Origin: Craterostigma plantagineum
Taxonomy: Eukaryota > Streptophyta > Magnoliopsida > Lamiales > Linderniaceae
Length of the DNA: 64,000 bases
Reading direction: 5' to 3'
Assembly (NCBI GenBank): GCA_027422505.1
Contig: JAPQWV010000305.1
Location: 186,001 to 250,000, forward strand
This document shows positions 55,229 through 64,000 of the stretch, in pieces. Position 1 is the stretch's first letter, and the number at the start of each line of letters is the position of its first letter. The notes beneath the pieces are model-generated. The model was not told the DNA's origin, made no database searches, and was given only the letters and a program-made list of their open reading frames with translations. The translations under genes were made by a program, and so were the position numbers.

Positions 55229-55757
55229 GAGAGCGTCTGATTTGTTAGGTATATTGTGGTCGGGTTAAATTCTAATTCTAAAATGAATTAAATAATTAAT
55301 GTTTAATTAAGTTTGGGTAGATTGTGATGGAAGTGAACTTGGGAGAGTTATTATTATTATTATTAATCTTTTTGTTATTAATGGAACCATAATAAAAAAA
55401 AAATATCTTAAGAAAGAGTTGGATGTATCTGATAAATATTTATAACGATATAACTATTACCGAAAATCATGACACATAGTATTGATCCGATGTAGTTGGT
55501 TAAGTATTGAAGTTATTTGGTTGGATTTGAAAATGTGTTGTTTTTATGTTAAGTAATAGAATGAATAGTCAACTGTTTGAAAAAATATATATATCGCTAA
55601 AAAACTGTCAGAAACAAATGCTGGCACACGTAGTATACCCGACAGGTTTAATTATATTTAATTTGTTTTTATGTTAAATTATTATGTTTTTATGTTTAAT
55701 TTGTTTAATAGAAATGCACTTTTCTTAAATTTACAACAACCAGTTTATCAGTAAGAT

Positions 55758-55802
<45 letters not shown>

Positions 55803-56391
55803 ATTAACTATGTATCTATTAGCACGTTGCTACAATGGAGGCTGAATATTTCTACGTGCGCTCATTTAAGAATTAAGACCTTTGTGTCATTTATTGTGGC
55901 ATTATTTCGTATGTTCTAAATGAAATACATATATGATTGAGGAAGTGTGACAAAAACATTTCCACACTCGTTCAACGCTATTTCTTTACTTCTATTTTAA
56001 CTATAATTTCCTATATTAATTAAACTCATGTCCTATGTATTGTTAGGTCCTTCTATTCCTGTTTAATTACTGTTGGACTATATGTTGTTCCTTTTTTTAG
56101 TTCCAGCTTCCAATTAAAAGTGAGATATAAAAAAAGTTGGGAAGTTGATAGAAATGCATATATTAATGGGTTAATTATTGTGGAAAACATTGATTAAATT
56201 TCAAATCTTACTGCATAAAAAGTCACTATATATAGAAGTTTACCGTTATATAATCACCAATAATTATGTTTGAAATGTTATAATAAAATTTTACACAATA
56301 TATACTCACAACGTCATTAATTGTTTAAAATAAATAATTGAGACATAAGGTAAACATAATAATTTTCGTTAGTGTCGGGACCCTACATGAG
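55229..56391. other. 3' flank of the live MYB and intergenic DNA
   Basis: AATAAA near 55391 may be the polyadenylation signal, after an ATT trinucleotide run at about 55350. An AT dinucleotide microsatellite lies at about 55761-55800. No gene recognised. Confidence 0.6.
55761..55800. repeat. AT microsatellite
   Basis: About 20 uninterrupted AT/TA units. Confidence 0.97.
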
Positions 56392-57002
56392 AGAACCCCA
56401 CTCATTTACACGTCTTTGTGGCCTAAGTTTGGATAGGATTTTCCGATTTGAAAAGTGGAAAAGACACACCTAATGCTTCGCTGTAAAATTACCAAAAAAA
56501 TAAAATTAATTATAAAATGATGGCACGTACAAATATGAATGGCATGTAGTTCACCAACTTTTTTATACTCCATTTAATACGGTGTGCGAATAGACAATAA
56601 TAGCCGGACCCAGTTCACATTTTATTACCTGTGTAATTATTACCCATTGATGTGAGTTATAACGGAAACCATGTTCGCTTATCATCGCGTGACGCAACAT
56701 CAACATCATCATAATCTCCGAGTCAATACTTCAGTAAAAATTGAATCACATTTAACTCATTTCGAAATCACAATAACACTAAATTGCGAAAGCAATACAA
56801 AATAATTCATCTATTTATAAAAAAGAACAATATTTTACATCATCTTTTACCCATTATTACATAATAAATGATATAACACCAAAACAATGAAAAAGAAAGT
56901 GATTTCGTGAAGTTCACTCGCGGAGAAGTCGAGTGATGAGATGTTAGATTTCATAAAACAAATAATAATATTACACTAATTACGTGAAAGTCGAGTGATA
57001 AC

Positions 57003-58677
57003 CACTAGTACAGAAATAGGAATGGTCGTCGGCACTATGGGCGTCCGTTGTGGAGAAACGGACGCCTATATTACCCGCGAGACAGTTTAATATTTTTAAT
57101 ATTTTTTTTTGGTACTTTAGGCGACTGTTGTTAGCTGACAACAGTCGCCGATAGTTAACGTGAACAATTGGCGTCTGTTGTCCCTTAGTAACTGACGCCA
57201 AAACGCTTTTCTGTTTTTATTTTTTTTTATTTTTTGACCTTTTGGCGACTGTTGTCGATGAATTTCGGTTTTTATTAATTTTTTGTTTTTTTGATCTTTG
57301 GCGACTGTTTCTTCTTACAACAGTCGCCAATGAATTCTCAAATTTTTTCATTTTTTTTTATTTTGTGACCGGAGCAACAGTCGCCAATGAGTTATTCATT
57401 TTATTATTTTTTATTCAAGACCTTTGGCGGCTGTTGCTACTTACAACAGTCGTCCATCAGTTTTCGATTTTTTTTTATTTTTTATTTTGTCACATTCGGC
57501 GACTGTTGCACTTACAACAGTCGCCAATGAGTTTTTATATACATTATCTGGGTCTTCTTCTATTTATACTATCTGTCTTCTACAGCAGACAGATCTGTAA
57601 CTATCAGGCGATGAAAAGCTCCACCGAATACGACGAGGTAGAACAGCCCAAGACAACACGCTTCTCAAACTCAGCATCAACTCACACATCGCACGTGCCT
57701 CTTCCTCATCGTTCGATTCTATCCACCCAGATCTCGACCATCGATTCCAAGCCCTAAAGAAACCGCCGCCCACCCCCAATACCACAACCAAGCATCCTCC
57801 TCTGAAAATCGACAGCAAGCCTCCGAATAATGGAAGAGAGAATAATACCGCCGACTACGGAGAGGACGATTTGCTGTCGATTCAGTAAAAATCTTTTTAA
57901 TCGTTTGTTGTTGCTTGACATCTTGTATAATAATTTCTCGAATAACTGGTTCAGTTGTTGCTCGTAGTTTATGTTTCTCAGTTGAGATCTAATGATGTTT
58001 TAGAACTCTGAATTGAAGATTGCGGCTGATAAGCTCACCCAAAGAATGGTGGAATGAAGTCGTAAAAGGAGATGGTATGTTGGCTGTTGGGGTTGGGTCT
58101 ACAGATTCACGATAACAGGTAACTTTTTTACTCTCTCTATGACCCGTTGATGAATAAATTAGCAGGCTTCCTCTTTTGAAGATAACACCCGTTGAGTTCT
58201 CTCGAAAAGGAGAGTTGTCGGAGATGGATTTGAACAGCAAGCTGAATCGCAAGCTAAAAGCTTGAAGAATGTCATTGATGAACACGGCTTGGAATTGAGA
58301 GTGAAAGCAGTGTATGAAGCTGAGGTAGCATGCCATCAGAGGCTTTTTGTTGCTGAAGCTGAAATAGCTGGGTTAGCTGAGTTCTTTTCTTCTATAAAGC
58401 TCCTTTTCACTCGCCCATCACCTTTTTTTATTTTTATTTTTTAATTATTGGCAACTGTTGTAAGCTAAAAGCAGTCGCCCATGCATATTTTTTTATTTAT
58501 TTTTTTCACATTTGGCGCTGTTGTTAGATAACAACGGTCGCCAATAACCCGACTATGTGTGTTGGAACAACAGACGCCGATAGCCCGACCTATTGGCGTC
58601 GGTGCTCCAGGCGTCCGCGACCAACGATCGCCCATGATAGATAACAACAATCGCCAGAGGTGGCGACTGTACTAGTG
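57003..58677. mobile_element. CACTA-type DNA transposon, non-autonomous (1675 bp)
   Basis: Perfect 11-bp inverted ends CACTAGTACAG and CTGTACTAGTG with a 3-bp target-site duplication AAC (57000-57002 and 58678-58680). CACTA ends and a 3-bp duplication define the CMC/En-Spm class. Both subterminal zones are filled with GGCGACTGTTGT-type repeats in both orientations (about 57115-57520 and 58445-58670), like the transposase-binding repeats of this class. The centre holds gene-like sequence. No transposase seen. Confidence 0.93.
57600..58395 (+). pseudogene. Captured gene-like fragments inside the CACTA element
   Basis: Between the subterminal repeats the base composition becomes coding-like. 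57611-57757 reads as a Ser/Thr/Pro-rich stretch continuing in other frames to about 57887. 58190-58385 encodes a Glu/Ala-rich, coiled-coil-like segment (LKNVIDEHGLELRVKAVYE). A GT after 57887 (CAGTAAAAA) and other splice-like junctions suggest exons and introns. It resembles exons of a host coiled-coil gene, possibly a BRE1/HUB-type E3 ligase, but I recognise that only weakly. Likely carried along by the transposon. Confidence 0.45.
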
Positions 58678-58834
58678 AACGTACTACACAACACGTGCTA
58701 GCCAATACACCTAGGCTCCTCTCACATGTACATAAATACCTGTCGATACCCAACTTCAAACCACTAATCACACACACCCAACAATCACAACCTTAATTCC
58801 CTCCACAGAACCAAAAACTAAAAAGATAAAAGAA

Positions 58835-59369
58835 ACGGTCCCACCACTTAACTTCGAACTCAACGAAGAAATGGAGGTCGAGCATGTTAGGGGCCTATGG
58901 TCCTCGGAGGAGGACGATCTACTGCATGAGTTGGTCGAAATACATGGCCCCAAAAACTGGACCCAAATATGTCAATTGATCCCGGGTAACACCGCCAAGT
59001 CCTGTCGGCTTAGGTGATGCAACCAGTTATCGCCTCAGGTGCGCCATCAGTCCTTCACGCCGAAGGAGGACGACCTCATCATTCAGGTCCACAGAACGAT
59101 GGGCAACAAGTGGGCCGCCATAGCCTGTATGCTACCCGGGCGTACAGATAACTATGTTAAGAATCACTGGAACTCCACCCTTGAGAGGACGCGTTCTGAG
59201 GTCTCTGACGACGGAGAAGGGGCGGGTCCCATGATGGGCCCGAGTAATTGGGTCGAGAACTGTTCGGGCTCCGAGGCGAGCGAATCAGGTTCAATTTTCC
59301 GCCCCGTCCCGTTCTTCGAGCCCTCGACGGGTCTCAGGTGGGGTGAGTTTAATGGAGTCGCATGGCAAC
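58835..59369 (+). pseudogene. MYB pseudogene 2 (tandem copy of the live MYB)
   Basis: Aligned with the live MYB from its first codon, where ATG has become ACG (58835-58837). The next in-frame ATG is at 58871. R2 reads WSSEEDDLLHELVEIHGPKNWTQIC up to a TGA at 59015-59017 that replaces the third R2 Trp (RLRW). R3 follows in the same frame (AFTP-type start, MGNKWAAIA, GRTDNYVKNHWNSTLE), with Arg to His in KNRW. The frame stays open to 59369, where Copia E is inserted near the residue equivalent to 182. Apart from the start and one stop the frame is intact, so it died fairly recently compared with MYB pseudogene 1. Confidence 0.92.
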
Positions 59370-59669
59370 AATTGGGAAACCCCGGGTGACCCGAGGACTC
59401 ACCCAGACGCAGCGGAATTTAAAAATTCTTCTCGGGTTCCCCATACGGATTCCAAGGATACTCAGTTAAATAAAGAAAAACACACTTAGACATGTATAAG
59501 GTATAAGGATCTTATCCTCGTCGCAAAGATCCTTAGCTCCCGTAGCTCACGAACTGTGCCGAAGAGAGTCATGCCGACCTCGTGACGTGCCGCAGACTTC
59601 ACCTCCCCAATGATGGCTAGAGGAAGTGAAGAGTGGTTATATAGAGATGTGTATGTGTGTGTGATAAGT
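59370..59669 (-). repeat. 3' LTR remnant of Copia E
   Basis: 300 bp matching 62837-63140 or so, ending at GTATGTGTGTGTGAT before integrase sequence begins. Confidence 0.88.
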
Positions 59670-60390
59670 CAAACCCTTAAGTGATTCAAGCTAGGCTTCT
59701 TAGCATTCCAAATTTCGTAAAGTACCATAGCAACAGACTTCGAAGGGGTTCTGTTCAAAACATAAACAGCAGTTTGCAAAGCATATCCCCACAAAGATAT
59801 GGGGAGATCTGTATAGCTAAGCATAGATCGAACTTTATCTAATAATGTTCGATTTCTGCGTTCGGCAACACCATTCAACTGTGGTGTTCCGAGCGGTGTA
59901 AACTGCGAAATGATTCCATTTTCTTTCAAGAAATCGTCAAACTCGAGACTCATATATTCGCCACCTCGATCTGACCGTACAACTTTAATTTGTCTCCCAG
60001 TTTGATTTTCCACCAAAGTCTTGAATTCCTTGAACTTTTCAAGCGTTTCAGCCTTGTGCTTCAACAGATACACCAAGCCGTAGCGAGACTGTCATCTGTG
60101 AAAGTCACAAAATAGTGGAAATTACTCGGGCCACTACACTAAACGGTCCACAAACATCTGTATGGATCAATCCAAACGATTAGTGGCTCTTTGAAAAGTC
60201 CCTGTAAAGGGAAACTTAGTCATTTTACCGAGGATACAAGACTCGCACGTTGGATAGGAATCTGATTCTATCGGCTTAATAATGTCATGTTTCTCCAACT
60301 CTTGAATCTTTCGAACTCCGGCATGACCTACTCTTGAATCGAAATTCATAACCATTCTCACTCAAAGCAGGAATAGAAATAATATTTTTC
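59670..60390 (-). pseudogene. Copia E GAG-pre-integrase and integrase, truncated
   Basis: On the minus strand 60361-60167 gives the GAG-pre-integrase end (HAGVRKIQELEKHD, CESCILGK), then a frame change near 60090-60160. 60076-59669 gives the integrase core with VVRSDRGGEYMSLEF, GTPQLNGVAERRNRTLLDK and NRTPSKS. The frame is lost at the deletion joining it to the LTR. This copy keeps the RSDRGGEY block that Copia A has lost. Confidence 0.87.
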
Positions 60391-60439
60391 AGCCCCTTGG
60401 GCAATGCAAGTACATCGGATAGATATAATAGATGTCCAG

Positions 60440-61484
60440 AACTTAATACAAGAGTCTTCGATCCAACATGACTAGCAGGCACACTATGCCGCTACCAACG
60501 TTGATCAAGACTTCTCGTTCCGCCAGCTTCCTACTTCGTTTCAGAACCTGGTTCAAAACACAAATATGAGCACTAGCTCCCGAGTCAGGAATCCATGAAA
60601 TGGAAAATACAGCAAATGAACAGTAAGTTTCTGAAACTTTACCTGAAGCCCCAGAAGCTCGAAGCTTGGGGCAGTCCCTTTCCAATGTCCCAGCTCCTGG
60701 CAGCGAAGGCACTGATCAGTCGCCTTCTGAACTTTAGGCACGTTCATTTTGGCCTTGCCTTTTTTCTTAATCCCTCCTTTTGGCTTATTGGGCTTGGACT
60801 TGGGCTTGTTCGACTTAGATCTCTTAGACCTCGAGTCACAACGAGCACAACCTCTTTTCCATTTTCTTTCTTTAGCTCACGCTAAGTCTGAACCAGCGTG
60901 TTCATGAGTCCAGGAAGCAAAAATCGCCTATCGCTCAGATTATAGTTTATAATAAACTGAGCACATGAAGCTGGGAGCGACCGAAGGATCAGGCCAATCT
61001 GAAGCTCGTTGTGAATGGGACAACCGAGAGAACCCAGTTCCTCGATGTACCATATGAGCTTACGCACACGTGCCGTGACATCTGCGCCCTCAGGCATCTT
61101 GGTATGGAAGAGGTTGTCAGCAGCACGGTATCGAGACGATCTCGACTGCTCGCCGTACAACTCCCTCAGATGAATCAATATCTCGCGCATTTGCATATCA
61201 TCATGCTGACGCTGCAGATCGTTATTCATCCCAACTAACATATAAGCCTTGACACGGCCACTATCAGCCATCCATTTGGCATAATATTCCCTATCAGCAT
61301 CACTCGCACTCTCTTGAGGTTCAAGTGGTATGGGTCCCTCACGGACATACTCTAGGCGTTCCAGAGTTAGGACTATCCTCAAGACACGGAGCCAGTCCCC
61401 AAGGTTTGGACCCTCCAAATGATTTTGCTTAATTAGTAAATTGAATGGTGACGTCATTTCGTATATAATCAAGACAGAAAACAA
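60440..61484 (-). pseudogene. Copia E gag and protease, broken
   Basis: 61484-60882 is the UBN2 gag, 200 codons open from an upstream ATG; the start equivalent to Copia A's MTSPFNLL is 27 bases in. A frame change near 60830-60880 precedes the zinc knuckle CLRCQELGHWKG at about 60700, where the last Cys is shifted out of frame. The protease motif WIPDSGASAHIC follows at about 60600. Closest relative in the window is Copia A. Confidence 0.87.
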
Positions 61485-62822
61485 TCTGCAGAAAATAAAG
61501 CATTGAAGGGGTCAACGTATTATTCTACAAGCACAAATAAGGACTTTAACAATTTGGCTTGGCTCCCACTATTTTTCTCAAAATCTCATTCTCCCGATAG
61601 AAATTTCGGAAACCTCGTTGATGGTCTCATAGTGGCGTTGATTTCCCCGCTCCACTGAAATAAGCCTCAACCTAACAGTTTGTTGGCCCATTACTCGGAC
61701 GGGGCTGTGTCCCACACGAACTCATAGATGAACCCGTGTCCCACACGAGTCCTTCTCATGAGTGTTTCAACAATTTTATCTCCGGTCAGGAACCCTCACC
61801 CTAACAGGAAACCGTCTAAGTGTAACCTATCAGCGCCTGGCTCAATCCTAACATTTAGAAATTACCGCCTATAGGATAACTCTTTATAAGGCGTGAATAT
61901 GTTTCGGAAAGCGACGTTTAGACAGTCACCCGAAATATCCACGTCGAGAGTGAAATGTTTGGCGCCGATAAATCGGAACAAACCACATATATACCCAAGT
62001 CGCTTCAATAATGAGCTGACTTTATTGTCTTAACGCACCCGGACCAACTACGACAAGAGCGAGATAATTGGCGTCGATAACTCGGAACAAACCGCACACG
62101 ACACTCAAGCCGCAATGGTTTCGAGCTTGATAGAAGACAGGAACCTCGCCCCTTTACCCACTTAGTATTTAGTCCAACCGGGAGAATCCGTATCACACAC
62201 ATAAGCACTTAAACACGCACTTAACGTCAAACAAACATGCACGTTTTCGCGGTAAACCTAGTTTCCCAGACCATCTGCGTGGACTCTTTCTACTCTACTA
62301 CATATTTTTATAAAATTACATCTCTTTTCTTCGGCTTCACACTATGTTCTCGAACGACCTCCAAGTCTTTGAACGGCCTTCTCGTCAACACGAGTCGTAC
62401 TCATATAGCCATCGTACTTAAAATTAATATTTCTAAAAATTAATTAAAGTACAAAATGGGGGGATCAGCTGTCCCAGACAACCCGTATATTAACGAATAA
62501 AATACAATCGTGTCATACATACATGCATACAACATAATCACGTTCACGACAACAAAACGCTCAAAGAAATCGAAACGAAATTTGGGCTAGTCCTAGACTT
62601 ACGGCCCCAGTGTCAAGGTACGAACCGTGACGAGATTCCCACTAGGGTTTTCTCTCCACATCGCTACACTACGTCGGAGCTCGCAACGAGGCAACGACCA
62701 AGCGAGCACTCGGTTTGCAAACTCGAAGTACAACTTATGCTTTGACGCTCGAGTGACTTAGTGACTTGCACAACCGAGTTTGTTTCGGACTCGCTTATGT
62801 CGTTTCTTAGAACCGAGCCTAT
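61485..62822 (-). other. Leader of Copia E
   Basis: Non-coding leader matching the Copia A leader in reverse, with GGGGGGATCA...ACAACCCGTAT at about 62456-62490. An insertion relative to Copia A at about 61640-62000 carries two GTGTCCCACACGA repeats and a near-repeat of the GACTTTATTGTCTT / CGGAACAAACC block. Confidence 0.65.
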
Positions 62823-62835
62823 GGCTCTGATACCA
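62823..62835 (-). other. Primer-binding site of Copia E
   Basis: On the minus strand TGGTATCAGAGCC, exact initiator-Met tRNA complement, one base from the LTR. Confidence 0.93.
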
Positions 62836-62836
62836 T

Positions 62837-64000
62837 TGTTGGGAAACCATGGGTGACTCGAGGCCTCGCCCCAGACGCAGCGGAATTTAAAAACTTTCCC
62901 GGGTTCCCCATACGGATGCCCAGGATACTCGGCAAAATAAAGAAAAACACGCGTAGACACGTACAAGGTATAAGGATCTTACCCCCGTCGCGAAGATCCT
63001 AAGCTCCCGTAGTTCACGAACTGTGCCGAAGAGAGTCACGCAGACCCCGTGACGTGCCACAGACTTCACCTCCCCAATGATGGCTAGAGAAGTGAAGAAT
63101 GGTTATATGGAGATGTGTATGTGTGTGTGATTTGCTATGAAGTCACCCACACTTAGGTTTTTCTCAATGATCAAACCCAAATGCTCTCACCACTCTCTAA
63201 AACTCTAAGTTTAGTGTGAGAAAGTATTAGACTTTATTATGGACGAAAATCACAAGTCTCATAATTATAAAATCAAGTTCGAAATCATGAAATAGACTTT
63301 AGATTTGTTTAAATGAGATCATGTCCTACATGACTCGTTTTTGTTTGATTCTTTTGTTATTTTATCATATAATGCCTATATATTGTCCCACAATTCATAA
63401 CAAAAGAAAAAGATCCGAAATTGGGTTAGGTTTGGATCAAATTTGACAAAAAACTGTCGGTCACGGCCTCTTGCAAGACCTTTCACGGCTGTGACAAGTT
63501 TTAGGCAGCTTCTGCCACGCGTCACGGCTGTAACTGTCACCTGGAGGCCTTCACGGCCTGGACATGAAGTGTCGCGGCCGTGATACTGTCGGGCAGCCTA
63601 TGGTTCGCCCACTGCCGTTCGTCACGGCCACGTGCAAGACGTTCACGACTGTGATGTTTTTTACAGCATTGCGACAGTTTTGTATTTCTCTCAGATCGAG
63701 TGGTAAACTATGTCCGATTGCCCCGAAATTTTAACCATAAATAAAAAGCTCACCAGTATTGATTTTGACCATAGGGATTCTCAATCCGAGGTCTGTATTG
63801 TGAGATATGAATTTTTGAATCTGCTGCTACTTTGCGGGAGGGCTCGACCGTGACGAGCATTGCTCGTGGTTGTGAACCCTATTTACGCTCCATCTTCATT
63901 TTGGAAATTTAGTCCATGTAAATACAGTTTCTAAAACTTGTATTCGTCATTTTATTAACGTCTCTGAGACTGTTATATTAACTTACATCTCATTTTAGTT
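62837..64000 (-). repeat. 5' LTR of Copia E, partial
   Basis: Collinear with the Copia A LTR in reverse, including the CACGGCC palindrome cluster at about 63460-63660. Runs off the window. Confidence 0.9.

Larger units (their letters stand above)
56392..58834 (+). promoter_or_regulatory. Upstream region of MYB pseudogene 2, second duplicate
   Basis: The parts at 56392-57002 and 58678-58834 correspond to the region before the live MYB; the middle is a CACTA element. The TATA-like CATAAATACC is at 58731-58740, with CACGTG at 58693-58698. Divergence from the first duplicate is considerable, so the duplication is not recent. Confidence 0.68.
59370..64000 (-). mobile_element. Copia E: deleted Copia element, continues past the window
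   Basis: Minus-strand relative of Copia A. The 5' LTR is 62837-64000 and beyond; then come a primer-binding site, leader, gag, protease and half of the integrase. It jumps at about 59670 into the last 300 bp of the 3' LTR (59370-59669). RT, RNase H, polypurine tract and most of the 3' LTR are missing. The inner LTR edges pair (TGTTGGGAAACC at 62837, AATTGGGAAACC at 59370, first TG mutated). The left flank GCAAC (59365-59369) would be the target-site duplication; its partner is outside the window. Confidence 0.9.

Noticed and set aside
57242..57757. 171-codon ORF running through the CACTA subterminal repeats
   Set aside because: The first two thirds translate GGCGACTGTTGT-type repeats and T-rich spacers; only the last part overlaps the gene-like centre, so this ORF as a unit is not a gene.

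Overview
This window looks like intergenic and accessory DNA from a flowering plant nuclear genome, probably a eudicot. It is AT-rich and has no operon or ribosome-binding-site logic. It is packed with nested LTR retrotransposons and plant-type DNA transposons, and carries plant R2R3-MYB sequences. I see only one intact host gene: an intronless R2R3-MYB at 54434-55228 (+) that resembles subgroup 22 (the MYB44/70/73/77 group). Two further MYB copies are dead. One follows in tandem at 58835-59369. The other lies on the minus strand and has been cut into four pieces spread over 16365-25597 by successive transposon insertions.

Layout, left to right. At 1-13487 a minus-strand Copia element (B, Sirevirus-like) is split by a complete but decayed plus-strand Copia (A, 865-10296, LTRs of about 2.2 kb). 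At 13488-14740 there is a tandem repeat and an LTR remnant. At 16365-25597 lies the broken MYB pseudogene, holding a hAT MITE, a MULE-like element and a Tnt1/Tork-like Copia (C, 17509-25512); Copia C itself holds a 3.0-kb solo Gypsy LTR. At 25841-31280 there is a non-autonomous LTR element in an LTR-internal-LTR-internal-LTR array whose middle LTR carries a solo Copia LTR. A second MULE-like copy sits at 31471-32051, followed by AT-rich intergenic DNA.

At 35707-50678 lies the 5' half of a third Copia (D), whose LTR is split by a very young Tekay-type chromovirus (37476-48228, minus strand). This Gypsy element has near-identical 3-kb LTRs and an almost open gag-pol with one frameshift. It is followed by Helitron-derived DNA ending at 52253 with a replication-protein-A-like remnant, then by an interspersed repeat. 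The MYB tandem duplication follows (53166-59369), with a hAT MITE upstream of the live gene and a CACTA element in the promoter of the dead one. Copia E (59370 to past the window end, minus strand) breaks the second MYB and has lost its RT-RNase H region.

Element boundaries come mostly from TG...CA LTR ends, primer-binding sites, terminal inverted repeats and target-site duplications (TSDs) read directly from the sequence. They give a relative insertion order: B before A; MYB before C before the solo Gypsy LTR; D before the chromovirus. Lineage names rest on recognised protein motifs and remembered family features, not on database searches.
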